Assembly (NCBI GenBank): GCA_913009825.1
Contig: CAJVYQ010000013.1
Coordinates: 34,673-98,672 of the forward strand
Direction of reading: 5' to 3'
DNA: 64,000 bases
Origin: an uncultured Deferribacteres bacterium
GTDB taxonomy: Bacteria > Zhuqueibacterota > JdFR-76 > DREG01
Part shown: positions 28,048 to 38,598 of the stretch, in pieces
How positions within the stretch are numbered: the first letter of the stretch is position 1
How the letters are laid out: each line of letters begins with the position of its first letter
Made by a program: the position numbers and the translations under genes
Notes under the pieces: generated by a model
Database searches by the model: none
What the model saw: only the letters and a program-made list of their open reading frames with translations
Told to the model about the DNA's origin: nothing

Positions 28048-28641
28048 TCATATTTTCTCAAAACACGGGATACAGACCGGTTTTCCATTCACCATTCGTG
28101 TGGCATTTTCAAAAACAATTTCGTTGCAAATGTCACACTCATGCCAATTAAACGTGCCCCTGGGCCCCTGCACCTCACTGTCACGCACATCACTGACAAT
28201 AAAGAGATCTTCCTCTTTTGCTTTCAGAATATTCTTCAGCAGAGGATTCAACACTTCGGGTTGAATATCCTTCGGTTCAATTTTTTGCCGTCGTAATTTT
28301 ACAAATTCGGAAGCAAGACCTTTTTTCTGAAATTGAGGGTTCATGCTTACCCTTACTTCCTTTTTATTTTTCATATCCACCAGTACGATGGCATTTTTAC
28401 CATAATTTTTCTTTTCGGCGTTTCCTTTCCCGTAAGTGCAACCGGTTGCCGCCATCACACCATCCAGAAAACACGCTGTTGCATGAGCAGGTCCGTTTTC
28501 ACAAATTAAATACAGTTCTTTGTTGCTTGCCCGTTGCACAGCCAATGTTTTCATCGCAACCAGACCAGCGCGATAACCAATTGGCATTGCCGGACATCTG
28601 TGTCCGTGAAATTCAAAAACCCATTCCGGAATTTGTACCAT
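28048..28641 (-). CDS. FmdE-family protein with C-terminal CxxC zinc-binding tail
   Basis: 197 aa; FHGHRCPAMPIGYRAG, GVMAATGCTYGKGN, C-terminal CDICNEIVFENATRMVNGKPVCIPCF. Confidence 0.85.
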   Translation of the reverse strand: MVQIPEWVFEFHGHRCPAMPIGYRAGLVAMKTLAVQRASNKELYLICENGPAHATACFLDGVMAATGCTYGKGNAEKKNYGKNAIVLVDMKNKKEVRVSMNPQFQKKGLASEFVKLRRQKIEPKDIQPEVLNPLLKNILKAKEEDLFIVSDVRDSEVQGPRGTFNWHECDICNEIVFENATRMVNGKPVCIPCFEKI

Positions 28642-28879
28642 TGTTAACCTCCATCAATTAACGGTTTTTTAATTTGATTCGTACGGTAACCTATTTTTAT
28701 CCTTTTATTGATAAGTATAGTCACCGATTTATAATGTGCTTCCCTGTTTTCTCCGATACTTTGTGATGTATTTTCATCCTTCTTCAATCTTCATATTATT
28801 GACAAAATAACTATGCAGCTCTTTTTTCTGAAATAAGAACAATCGCATTTTCTTTTAAAACCTGTTTTAGCTTCTCCGC

Positions 28880-29400
28880 TTAGGGTGTAATGTCGGTATA
28901 TTGGGTGGAAACCAGTTTAAATTTTATGTAAGATGGCGATTTTTCATGCCAACATCCTTTCAATGTAGTAGTCTCTATGTGAATGTGAACAAGATCACAA
29001 GGATTATCTTTTATGCATTTATATATTTTACTAAGCAGATTTCGTTCTGCCAAATGCCCGGTAACTTCCAATTCTATCGATGTCATAACATTTTCTAATA
29101 ACTTCTCTGCCTCAGCTCTGGCTTCTTCATAAGCTTTCTCTGTCTTCTTTTGGATCGCTGCCGGCCATATTTTTTTTCAACGGATATCATGATAGGCTGC
29201 ATCATAACAGGAAGTACAGGTAACAGACCCCAATTCAATGAATATGATTTTTGCTTTTGTTGTATCTTTTTTGACGACGGATATCTCATTCTGTTTTTGT
29301 TGAACCGTTCTCTTCTCCTTTGAACTGCAATTCGACACAATCAACACCGGCAACAGAAAAAGGACAATTAGTTACTTCATCTGATTCCGTTACACAGAAG
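28880..29400 (-). pseudogene. Degraded thioredoxin-family gene plus downstream fragment
   Basis: Two frames complement each other: KAKIIFIELGSVTCTSC (frame 1) then MMQPIMISVEKKYGRQ (frame 2), then KKTEKAYEEARAEAEKLLENVMTSIELEV in a third; frameshift near 29205-29230. Confidence 0.6.
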
Positions 29401-30439
29401 TTAAAAAATATTTCTTCTTAAACCATAACGCCACATTCACCAGACTGATCAGCACCGGCACTTCCACAAGCGGGCCGATCACCGCCGCAAATGCCTCGCC
29501 GGAGTTGATGCCAAAAACCGCTACCGTTACTGCAATGGCCAATTCAAAATTATTACTGGCTGCGGTAAAAGACAGTGTGGCAGATTGTGCATAATCCGCG
29601 CCCACTTTTTTCCCCATGAAAAACGAAATCAAAAACATGATCACAAAATAAAAAAGAAGCGGGACGGCAATGCGAACCACATCTAACGGCAACCGGACAA
29701 TGTATTCTCCTTTGAGAGAAAACATGACAACAATTGTAAACAACAGGGCAATCAGTGTAATGGGACTTATTCTGGGTATGAACCTAGAATGATACCATTT
29801 CCTGCCTTTTAGTTTTAGCAGGGCAAAACGGGTGATAATTCCCGCGATAAAGGGAATGCCAAGATAAATAAACACGCTTTTGGCGATCTGCCCGATGGTC
29901 ACTTCGACGATAGATCCCTTCATACCAAAAAAAGTCGGCATGACCGTGATGAAAACATAAGCATAAACGGAATAGAACAAAACCTGGAAAATGGAATTGA
30001 ACGCCACCAATCCCGCTGCGTATTCCGTGTCCCCTTCAGCCAGCTCATTCCAGACAATCACCATGGCAATACAGCGCGCCAGACCGATCATGATCAGACC
30101 GTACATGTATTCGGGAAAATCATGCAAAAAAAGAACGGCCAGAAAGAACATCAGGATCGGTCCTATAACCCAGTTTTGTATCAACGACAGAGCCAATATA
30201 CGCCGGTTGCGGAACACTTCGCCCAGTTCTTCATATTTTACTTTGGCCAGCGGCGGGTACATCATCAAAATGAGACCGACGGCAATGGGAATGTTTGTCG
30301 TGCCCACCGAGAAATGATCCCAAAACCGGGCGATTCCGGGGAATAAATAGCCGGCCATCACACCGACAAACATGGACAAAAAGATCCAGAGCGTCAGAAA
30401 ACGATCTAAAAATGACAATTTCTTTTCTACTTTTTTCAT
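29390..30439 (-). CDS. acr3: Arsenite efflux permease, ACR3 family
   Basis: 349 aa; [53 protein letters not shown]. Confidence 0.95.
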   Translation of the reverse strand: MKKVEKKLSFLDRFLTLWIFLSMFVGVMAGYLFPGIARFWDHFSVGTTNIPIAVGLILMMYPPLAKVKYEELGEVFRNRRILALSLIQNWVIGPILMFFLAVLFLHDFPEYMYGLIMIGLARCIAMVIVWNELAEGDTEYAAGLVAFNSIFQVLFYSVYAYVFITVMPTFFGMKGSIVEVTIGQIAKSVFIYLGIPFIAGIITRFALLKLKGRKWYHSRFIPRISPITLIALLFTIVVMFSLKGEYIVRLPLDVVRIAVPLLFYFVIMFLISFFMGKKVGADYAQSATLSFTAASNNFELAIAVTVAVFGINSGEAFAAVIGPLVEVPVLISLVNVALWFKKKYFLTSV

Positions 30440-30442
30440 CGG

Positions 30443-30871
30443 TCAAACCTCCTTCTGCTGCAAATTCTCCCGATAGAATTGAGAAAATTGCTCTTTTATT
30501 TGATCCCGCACTTCCCTGAACACCATGAGGATATTTTCTTCTGAACCGCTTGCCTCCGCCGGATCTTTAAAACCGATATGCAACTGCTGTTTCACTTCAC
30601 CCAGGAATACCGGACAGGTTTCTCTGGCAGTGTCACATACCGTAATGACATAATCGAAAGATCGATCCAGAAACTGATCGACATTTTTGGGGTAACCGGC
30701 GCCGATATCCACACCTGCTTCTTTCATCACCTGCACCGCCTTCGGATGAATTTTTCCGGAAGGGTTGGTGCCTGCAGAATACACTTCCAAATTGCTATCG
30801 AACGATTTCAAAACTCCTTCCGCCATCTGACTGCGGCAGGAGTTACCGGTGCATAAAATCAGTATTTTCAT
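30443..30871 (-). CDS. arsC: Arsenate reductase, low-molecular-weight phosphatase type
   Basis: 142 aa; MKILILCTGNSCRSQMAEG, FDYVITVCDTARETCPVF. Confidence 0.95.
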   Translation of the reverse strand: MKILILCTGNSCRSQMAEGVLKSFDSNLEVYSAGTNPSGKIHPKAVQVMKEAGVDIGAGYPKNVDQFLDRSFDYVITVCDTARETCPVFLGEVKQQLHIGFKDPAEASGSEENILMVFREVRDQIKEQFSQFYRENLQQKEV

Positions 30872-30921
30872 TTTGATCCTTTCTTTTGCAGAGTTACACG
30901 GAGAATTACGGAGATTTTTTA

Positions 30922-31057
30922 GTAACTATTCAGGCAGATTGAAGCAACACCCCCCGTACTCCCCTCAAGAGAAGATTATTGGATTTTCCCCTCGAAGGGG
31001 AGTACGGGAAGTGTAAAACAACTTCCAACACAATAAAATCTCTTCCTGAACAGTTAC
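30922..31057. repeat. Family C element with CCCCCGTACTCCCCTC/GAGGGGAGTACGGG core
   Basis: GTAACTATTCAGG...CCTGAACAGTTAC. Confidence 0.75.
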
Positions 31058-31310
31058 ACTATGCCCGGCCAGAAGTTGATCACTTGCCCGAATGTCGTCT
31101 TTTGAAATAAAATTTATTGTATCACTTAAGTTCTTTGAAAAAAAAGTTTTGTCATTAACAGACAACTTAGTTCTATAGTGAAATTACCCAAAACTTGTCA
31201 TTTCGAACCCCGATTTATCGGGATGAGAAATCTTTAACCCACAAAGAGGTGATTACGCCATCGAAGAATCAACTTGATTACCTGGCTCTTTGATTGATTA
31301 TTTTTTTCTT

Positions 31311-32219
31311 TCACCTTTCCGTTTTCTTCACCAACGCCTTCGAAGAACACTGATTACATTCGAACTGAAGCGTTACATGATTGACGGCATATTTGTCCAT
31401 TAGAAGGTGTTCGATTTGGTGCAGCAGGTCACCGGTTTTGCTGACCGGCATTTCGCCCACATCTACATGGCCTTCAAAATGAATATCCTGTTCGTTCATC
31501 TGCCACAGGTGAGCATGATGCAAATTTTGCACGCCGGTAACCGCTTCAATTTCATGCTTTAAATTTTCCAGCGAGATATCGGCAGGAGCCGCCATCATGA
31601 TTATTTGTACGGCTTCCGCTACGATTCTGTAACTTTCCTTCAGTACGTATAATCCGATCAGCACGGTGAGTAGCGGATCAAGCCAATAGACATGAAAAAA
31701 GTAAATGGCAATCCCGCCCAAAATAACGGCCAGACTGGAAACCGCATCGCTCAACAAATGGAGGTAAGCGGAGCGGATATTCATACTGTTCTTCGAACCT
31801 GACCGCAGAAGAAGGGTTCCGGCTATATTAGCCGCCAGACCAAAACTTGCCACGATAATCATCAATCCTCCGGCGATGGGTTCCGGTGCAATGAATCGTT
31901 GATACGCTTCTTTGAACAGATAAAAACAGATGATGATCAGCGTGCTGGCGTTGATAATGGCGGCGATTATTTCGCTCCGTTTCAATCCGAATGTGTAGTG
32001 AGTATCACGAGGACGCAACTTTAAACGGATGGCAAAATAGCTGATAATAATGGCAATACCGTCGCTGAAATTATGTAAAGCATCGGAGATCAGCGATAAA
32101 CTACCGGACAAAATGCCGCCGATAATTTCTGCCGCTGCGATGCCAAAATTGAGAATCATGGTGATCAATAGACGCGAACCGGACATCTCCGTAGTAACAT
32201 GTTGATGATCATGAAACAT
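31311..32219 (-). CDS. Cation diffusion facilitator (CDF) transporter
   Basis: 302 aa; SGSLSLISDALHNFSDGIAIIISYFAI, LHLLSDAVSSLAVILGGIAIYFF. Confidence 0.93.
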   Translation of the reverse strand: MFHDHQHVTTEMSGSRLLITMILNFGIAAAEIIGGILSGSLSLISDALHNFSDGIAIIISYFAIRLKLRPRDTHYTFGLKRSEIIAAIINASTLIIICFYLFKEAYQRFIAPEPIAGGLMIIVASFGLAANIAGTLLLRSGSKNSMNIRSAYLHLLSDAVSSLAVILGGIAIYFFHVYWLDPLLTVLIGLYVLKESYRIVAEAVQIIMMAAPADISLENLKHEIEAVTGVQNLHHAHLWQMNEQDIHFEGHVDVGEMPVSKTGDLLHQIEHLLMDKYAVNHVTLQFECNQCSSKALVKKTER

Positions 32220-32346
32220 TTCGTTTTCCTTCTTTTTAATGGTTCAGTAATTCTGTAGAATGTGAGCAGGCTATCTCCTAAACACAATCCTTGCAGACTT
32301 TTTTATCGATGAGCGTTAAAGCCCATTCCCTTTGTGGTTTTTATAA

Positions 32347-32462
32347 CCTGAATTGAGCGATTGTAGGGCGATTCGCGGAATCGCCAACAGAATTTACACT
32401 AACACCATAAACCCGTTTGGTAACAGTAACAAACTAAAAACAAAAGAATCGCTCAATTCAGG
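32347..32462. mobile_element. MITE-like element family A (copy 3), TSD TATAA, inserted in a FmdE-like gene
   Basis: CCTGAATTGAGCGATTGTAGGG...AATCGCTCAATTCAGG flanked by TATAA (32342-32346) and TATAA (32463-32467). Confidence 0.85.
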
Positions 32463-32690
32463 TATAATATTTCCTTCGCCGAAAATGCAACCGGTAATGA
32501 CCTTTATCCCATCGCCGCAGCAGGTGGCACAATGATCATCACTCAGATCTACAAGCGCCGGTAACGCGCTGTCACCGGTTCTTTCCACATTCAACGCGTT
32601 GAAAACTGCAGCGCGGGCGCGCAACCCCATGGGCATTGCCGGACATTTGTGGCCATGGAATTCGAAGGTCCAATCAGGAATTTGAAACAT
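32463..32690 (-). pseudogene. FmdE-like gene truncated by family A MITE
   Basis: MFQIPDWTFEFHGHKCPAMPMGLRARAAV...CCGDGIKVITGCIFGEGN, then the frame runs into the MITE; ORF track end at 32394 lies inside the element. Confidence 0.8.
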
Positions 32691-32769
32691 TTTATCCTCC
32701 GGAAAATTAAATGAACAATGATCATATTTCTTTATTTCGAAACATATCGAAATTAATTAACAAAATTTT

Positions 32770-33114
32770 TTATGTGCCGCAAATCTCTTTGCGATCCACC
32801 TTTGCAACCAGATGCTTGTCTTCTACAACATTTTTATTTTCCGCCAACCAGTTTTTTAACAGCGGCAATAATTGATTTGCATAAAACTGATTTTCTTCAT
32901 CGTTCAACTTGTACCAAACCCACTTCCCCTCTTTTTCATCGATAATAAATTCCGCATCCCGCAAAATGGAAAGATGCTTGGAAACGGTGGAAGCCGCCAA
33001 ATTCAATACTTCTGTAATTTCACAAACACACAGGGGCCTCACCTGCAGCATTTTCAAAATCCGGATCCGGTTAGGATCGGACAAAGCTTTGAATGTTTTG
33101 ATCAGAATTCTCAT
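32770..33114 (-). CDS. arsR: ArsR-family transcriptional regulator
   Basis: FKALSDPNRIRILKMLQVRPLCVCEITEVLNLAASTVSKHLSILRDAEFI; start proposed at MRILIKTFKAL (33114). Confidence 0.93.
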   Translation of the reverse strand: MRILIKTFKALSDPNRIRILKMLQVRPLCVCEITEVLNLAASTVSKHLSILRDAEFIIDEKEGKWVWYKLNDEENQFYANQLLPLLKNWLAENKNVVEDKHLVAKVDRKEICGT

Positions 33115-33210
33115 AAACGCTCCTTTATTTCGCCATATAACGAAACGTAATATAATAACAGAAATCCGGATTTGCAAGAGAAATTTTACAGTTAATGATT
33201 CTCTAAAAAA

Positions 33211-33492
33211 ATGTCGATAATTGTACAAAAACAGACGGATATCGAAGAAAGTTTTGGCATGGATTTTAAAGAAGAAAATATAGAATTTTCGGGCGATTCA
33301 GATTTTCATGAATGCGAATCATTCCGGAGCAGCGATTGGATCATTTTTCGTTGTCCCAAATGTCCTGATTTCGAACGGCGTATCAACTGGCGGAACGGCA
33401 AAATGAAAGTAAAAAATGACAATCCCCAAATCAACCATCGGGGTCAATATTTCCCGGTGGAATATAAAGAGATTTATGAAAACTTGAATTGA
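33211..33492 (+). CDS. Hypothetical protein
   Basis: 93 aa, CPKCPDFERRINWRNGKMKV; gap between minus-strand genes; no family recognised. Confidence 0.5.
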   Translation: MSIIVQKQTDIEESFGMDFKEENIEFSGDSDFHECESFRSSDWIIFRCPKCPDFERRINWRNGKMKVKNDNPQINHRGQYFPVEYKEIYENLN

Positions 33493-33515
33493 ACTTATAA
33501 ATTTTCGAGTTGTTT

Positions 33516-34472
33516 TCAATTTACATACAACATTCCATTATCATAAAATCCGGTTATCGGTGCAGGTTTCTTCTGAGGCAGTGTGGTTGATGTAATAAAT
33601 GTTTCTAACTTATACGCTCCTTCTGATAGCGCGTCAACCGTAATAGCCAAATCCAGTATTTTGATGGTGGATATATCTTTCTGCACACTGGCAATTTTCA
33701 TTTTATCGCCATCACTTAAAAGCTTTGCATATATATCAATAGTGCAGAGTATAGCGCCCTTCGTTTTAATTTTAATTGCAGACAAATCTAATTTCATTTT
33801 GATCTGAAAAGGACGACCTTGTTTAATAATTCTGCTTTTAATATTCGTTTCTACAGGAACAGTCTTAAAATCAACTAATTGAGGCATAGTGGATGTTTTA
33901 ACTTCAACTTCACTCTGGGGCAGATGATTAGAAATAAATTGCAAAATCGTCTGGTCATCCATGCCGCTGAAAGCTTTTTTATCTCTGGTAAGAGGATGTT
34001 CAATTTTCCCCTGAAGATGTCCCTGCCTGGGATAAATATTTATTTTAAAGGATGAAGACGGCCCGAGAATATCATCCGGATACAGTTCTTTTTCAAGCTT
34101 CTTTTGATTATTCTTTAATTCTCTATTTTCATCTTCAAGGATTTTCAATTTATTTTTCCATTTTTTTTCAATTTCCTTTTGTTTCATTCTTTCATCTTCC
34201 AATAATCCGGCAAGTTTTGTATTCTCGACCGTAACTCCATCTAATTTTTCCTCTAATTGATTTTTTTTAGTCATAATAGTATCAATTTTTTCCATCAAAA
34301 CGTTTTTCCTTTCATTTCCATCAGTGACATCATTTTGATCCTCATCGTTTATTAAATCTTCTTTTCCCGTATTAATCGACAAATCATTTTCAGGAATTTT
34401 ACCATTTTTTCTATTCTTATTTGAAGTGTTCATTTCAATACTCCTTACTCCAGAGAATGGTAATGAATACAT
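33516..34472 (-). CDS. Hypothetical coiled-coil protein with C-terminal beta domain
   Basis: 318 aa; charged coiled coil (about residues 45-130) then a domain ending GAYKLETFITSTTLPQKKPAPITGFYDNGMLYVN. Confidence 0.7.
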   Translation of the reverse strand: MYSLPFSGVRSIEMNTSNKNRKNGKIPENDLSINTGKEDLINDEDQNDVTDGNERKNVLMEKIDTIMTKKNQLEEKLDGVTVENTKLAGLLEDERMKQKEIEKKWKNKLKILEDENRELKNNQKKLEKELYPDDILGPSSSFKINIYPRQGHLQGKIEHPLTRDKKAFSGMDDQTILQFISNHLPQSEVEVKTSTMPQLVDFKTVPVETNIKSRIIKQGRPFQIKMKLDLSAIKIKTKGAILCTIDIYAKLLSDGDKMKIASVQKDISTIKILDLAITVDALSEGAYKLETFITSTTLPQKKPAPITGFYDNGMLYVN

Positions 34473-34813
34473 AGATTTTTCATCAAAAACTTGAAATCGC
34501 TCTCCCTGATGTCATGCCGGACTTCGCTTTTTCGAGACGAGGAATATTATTCCGGTTGGTTTGTTTTTTACCCGGAAATTCCTCACTCTGAGGAAATGAA
34601 AATCCGGCACAACAAAAGGTTGAATCGTTATGAAATTTTCAAGAGATTACAACGTAACCCAGCGGTTTTCACACTTTTTGCATTGCAAACGTTACTATCT
34701 GATCACCTTGCGATTTTTACAGATACCACGATTCGTAAAATCGCCTGGGCGGAGAGAGAGTTTCATTTATTTCTCCGCCCGATGAAAAAAATACTGCGAT
34801 TAAGACAAATGGG

Positions 34814-35284
34814 TTATGTACCTTCATGGTAAAACTGAATCAAACCGATATCTGCAAAAGCTGCGATTGGCCCCGGCACACCAGCCGGACCTTTGAAGGT
34901 TGATGCGATAACCAGTTTATAGACACCAGTTGGAACCTGATCTTTGGGAATGATCGAAAAATCCAGGTAAGTATGCGGACGTGACACAAAGGGAATCTCT
35001 TTGATGCGATATTGCTGCGGCAGTGAAAATTCCGCCTGACCCATTTTTTCCAGAAACAGTTCAAACTTCCAGGTGCCATCCATAATGTGATTCATAAGAC
35101 CATTGGTTCGAAAATAGTATAATACATACCATGGTTGATCCGTTTGAATAATGGTTGTAGGACTACTTGCTTCCCAATTCGCGGTAGACGCACCTTCAAA
35201 AACATAAACACTGCCCCGAATCTCAAAATGTGGCAGCATTTCCTCGTACGTGAGATTTTCACTTAATACTGTTGGTGCAGGCAT
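34814..35284 (-). CDS. Hypothetical protein with beta domain related to the C-terminus of 33516-34472
   Basis: 156 aa; ends TGVYKLVIASTFKGPAGVPGPIAAFADIGLIQFYHEG, similar layout to the neighbouring protein. Confidence 0.7.
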   Translation of the reverse strand: MPAPTVLSENLTYEEMLPHFEIRGSVYVFEGASTANWEASSPTTIIQTDQPWYVLYYFRTNGLMNHIMDGTWKFELFLEKMGQAEFSLPQQYRIKEIPFVSRPHTYLDFSIIPKDQVPTGVYKLVIASTFKGPAGVPGPIAAFADIGLIQFYHEGT

Positions 35285-35477
35285 AGTACCCTCCTTATTT
35301 TCTTTCAGTTCCGAAATAGGTCTGCATCGAGAATAAAATGGCTGCTCATTTCGGAAACGGACAATTTTTTATTACTTAAAGTCTCCGGAGATATTGCAAA
35401 CCTGCATCCAATATAATATTGAAAAATAATCACAAATTAATTTTTAATTAAATCTTACTAAAATTCCTGATTTTTTG

Positions 35478-35650
35478 TAACACTTTAGTTTTTTGAAAAA
35501 CGGCAGGTAATGAGCACACTGTCATTTCCAAATACTCTAACCGGCCTGCCGGTTGCAGACAGGAAATCCATTTTCGATATCTATGCGGATTATCGCTTAA
35601 ATCATGCGGGAATTACAATATAGCCTGTCGTTTCAAAAAAGAAAAATGTT
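35478..35650. repeat. Family G element (TIR GTAACACTTTAGTTTTTTGAAA/TTTCAAAAAAGAAAAATGTTAC)
   Basis: Inverted ends with gtcatttcc...gcctgccggttgcagacagg core. Confidence 0.65.
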
Positions 35651-35798
35651 ACGTCTTTTTACATTCCTTTTAGGATTTCAAAAACGATTCACCAAAACCG
35701 AAAACATTCCGCACTGTTTTACTACTCATTTTTATTTTCCGGTTCTTTCGCTCATCCGGCCGGCGATAGCTTTTGCAGAGTGTAAGGGAATATATCAG

Positions 35799-37292
35799 CT
35801 AATTTTTTAATGCGTCCTGTTTAATTTGATGATACAAAGTGACGGTAGAATTCATGGGTTCAACATCTAATTCTTCTTTTAATATTTCCCGACACTTTTT
35901 GAACTGTTTGATTGCTTTCTCACGTTTACCAATTTTATAGTAGCATCTCATGAGTCTCTGATGCACATCTTCCCGGCAATTATCCTTACTTATTATTTGA
36001 TTACATAAGTTTATGGCGATAGAGGGTTTCCCATCAAGACTATAAAAATGGCTTATTTTATCTAAAATAACCAAATAGATCTCCTTCAGATTTTCCCGCT
36101 CTGCATCTTGCCAATTCCGGTAAAGATCCTCCTCCATGAAATCTCCTTTGTAAAGGGCGGCGGCTAATTCATAATACCCAAGTGATGCGTAAATATCCTT
36201 TCGCCGTTCACTATTTTGAGCTAATCTCCAGTATGCCAAGAAATCTTCAACATCGAGGTATAAATCGATCATTTGATTAATAAAGTAGCATTCATCTTTA
36301 TATAGGATAATCTTTATCGTACTGTCTATTTTTTGTAAATTTTGTCGCAGGTTATAAATAGCAACGTTTAAACAATTTCTCGCCGAATCAAGATCACTGT
36401 GAGGCCAAAACTTATCCATTAAAACATCTTTATAGATATGCTTTTTGTAATTCAAAATCAGATAGGCAAACAGGGTCTTCACTTTTCTACTGGGCCAGTA
36501 TGTTATCGGTTTTCCATCCAATGTCACCTGAAATTTGCCAAAATAGATCACTCTTAATTTTCGAACCGTTTCCTTTTTCTCACTTCCGGAAATTATGTTC
36601 TTCTGCGTTATTGATGTATCTACTGAAGAATTGTACTCCTCCCCGGTTAATTTTTCTACTACTTTCTCTTCATTCTGATTTTTATCATCTTTTACATGGT
36701 TTTCCATCCAGATATTTTTATCATTTTTTTCAATATTTTTCTTTTTAAATATTCGCTGCACCCAACTGAAATTGAAAACCAAATTATTAATAAATGGAAA
36801 TGATAATTTGGGTGCATTTAATAAATCATTTTCAACAGCAGCGTTCTGTCTTTCCCTTTGATTCAGATTTTCGTGATGCTCAGTTGCGAATGTACCGGAT
36901 TCATCACCCGTCTCATGTTCTGCCTCTGTGTTCAAAGAGAATATTTTTATAATCCTTTTATCAAATTCATTCCACTCAATCGGAAATTTGAAAAAATCGA
37001 TGACCCCCTCTCTGAAGGAATCTATGACCAGGTCAAATGTAGGAGATACGGCAATAAAAATGACAGGAACAGCGGGAAATTGCTTTTTTACTTTTTTTAA
37101 TAAATCAAATCCATCCATATCAGGCAAACATCGCACGATGATTAAAAGATCAATATTTTGTTTGTTTAAAAATTTTAACACTCGTTCTCCATGAGGAATT
37201 CTGATAGAACGAATATCCCTCACTTTTAATTGCTCAAAATGGTTCTGAATATCCTCATTCTCATCGACGATAAGAATTAGTTTCTCAGCCAT
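35799..37292 (-). CDS. Pseudo-receiver + winged-helix/BTAD (SARP-like) regulator
   Basis: 497 aa; receiver-like EKLILIVDENEDIQNHF...DLLIIVRCLPDMDGFDLL, then LRVIYFGKFQVTLDGKPITYWPSRKVKTLFAYLILN and a BTAD-like repeat region. Confidence 0.85.
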   Translation of the reverse strand: MAEKLILIVDENEDIQNHFEQLKVRDIRSIRIPHGERVLKFLNKQNIDLLIIVRCLPDMDGFDLLKKVKKQFPAVPVIFIAVSPTFDLVIDSFREGVIDFFKFPIEWNEFDKRIIKIFSLNTEAEHETGDESGTFATEHHENLNQRERQNAAVENDLLNAPKLSFPFINNLVFNFSWVQRIFKKKNIEKNDKNIWMENHVKDDKNQNEEKVVEKLTGEEYNSSVDTSITQKNIISGSEKKETVRKLRVIYFGKFQVTLDGKPITYWPSRKVKTLFAYLILNYKKHIYKDVLMDKFWPHSDLDSARNCLNVAIYNLRQNLQKIDSTIKIILYKDECYFINQMIDLYLDVEDFLAYWRLAQNSERRKDIYASLGYYELAAALYKGDFMEEDLYRNWQDAERENLKEIYLVILDKISHFYSLDGKPSIAINLCNQIISKDNCREDVHQRLMRCYYKIGKREKAIKQFKKCREILKEELDVEPMNSTVTLYHQIKQDALKN

Positions 37293-37318
37293 TGTCTTCT
37301 CGCAAATAAATAAATGTG

Positions 37319-37438
37319 GTAACTATTCAGCTCACGTCTGTCTAACACAGGCAGAAAACACACGAAACAATCGAATGATCTCATCTAACTATTTTCCTGT
37401 TTTTTTTTGAGTCTTTCGTGAGCTGCCTGAGTAGTGAC
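37319..37438. repeat. Family C element
   Basis: GTAACTATTCAGCTCACG...CGTGAGCTGCCTGAGTAGTGAC. Confidence 0.6.
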
Positions 37439-37471
37439 AATACCGTAACACTTTAGTTTTTTGAACAAATC

Positions 37472-37556
37472 CGCTTCCTTTGCGTTCTCTGCGTCTCTGC
37501 GTTAAAAAAACAGGCGCTTTAAAACGCAGAGACGCGGAGGGCGCAGAGAAATTGAA
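37472..37556. repeat. Family D palindromic repeat (most complete copy)
   Basis: tttgcgttctctgcgtctctgcgttaaaaaaacaggcgctttaaaacgcagagacgcggagggcgcagagaaa. Confidence 0.7.
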
Positions 37557-37559
37557 AAA

Positions 37560-37666
37560 ATCGTCTGCCTGTTCAGCCCGCGAATTACACGAAATCATAC
37601 GAATAGGACAAAATAGTTAACGATTCTCGTTTTCTAGCGATATTAGCGGGCAACCTGAATAGTTAC
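37560..37666. repeat. Family C element, near-identical interior to 9968-10069
   Basis: TTCAGCCCGCGAATTACACGAAATCATACGAATAGGACAAAATAGTTAACGATTC...GGGCAACCTGAATAGTTAC. Confidence 0.65.
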
Positions 37667-38598
37667 TAAATGTGAAAGATTTTTAGTCAGTAGTTTCCGG
37701 TTAGGTTTTTGCGCACTTGTGATTTACAAAGCTCGTTCCGTAGTAAATAGTAAACTACGGGGTTAAAAGGAACAAGCCGGATTAAAGCAGTTTGTGGAAA
37801 ATTGAGAACCCTGAACAGAAAGGAAAAGATAATAAAACCTGATTGCACATTTTGAAAAAGAATATTTAATTTCAATTGTCCCATTTTGCAAATTTTTCTT
37901 TTCTAAAGAAAGAATTTTCGCTAAGTCCAGAGAACAACTTAAAATATCATTGATTTTCATTTTCGATCATTGAATGTAGATATGTGTTAATAATGTATGA
38001 TATTATTCGGTGAATGCAAATTTATTTACGATCGAGTGAAAATAATTATTCAATATAATACCTGTGTTTGTTGATTTACCCTTAAAAAAACTTCCAAAGT
38101 TTATAATCGGCTCTGATAATTGTAGTTTTGGTTTTCTAATCATACAATATGTTGATGCTAATTCAGAGAGAAACTTTGGAAGTTTATTAAATCTCCAGAG
38201 TCATCCCTTAGTTGTTGGCAGAATGGATGGTCGTTCTTATCTCCATTCGCGTTTTGGTCTGTCAATGCCCATAAAAACAGAAAAAATGGTTGACATTAAT
38301 CACAAACATTCGGAAATTTAATTCAAGACGGATACTTTGGCAAGCTTTGTACTTTCCCTGCCACTGTGTTTTTTAGCCTGAAAAATTCATTCGCCACAAA
38401 AGTACAAAGATATAATGTTATAATGAATTTGTAGTTTAATAAAGAATTTGCAAAATAAATGGAGTTTAAATTAGTAAACTGTCCTGTTTTTATTATTCTT
38501 CGTGACTTAGTGCCTTCGTGGCAAAAGTTTTTGAATAATTCAGGTTAAGTTTGTTTTTCTTCATTCAGAGAGGTGGATGAGAATCGCTCAATTTAGGT

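Noticed and set aside
34491-34832. Plus-strand 113-aa ORF between the two unknown minus-strand genes
   Set aside because: Possible but no recognised motif; overlaps neighbours at both ends and contains a GGGCGGAGA/TCTCCGCCC hairpin, so it may be intergenic.
38064-38321. 85-aa plus-strand ORF
   Set aside because: Spans an inverted repeat (AACTTCCAAAGTTT...AAACTTTGGAAGTTT, about 38088-38187); probably non-coding repeat sequence.
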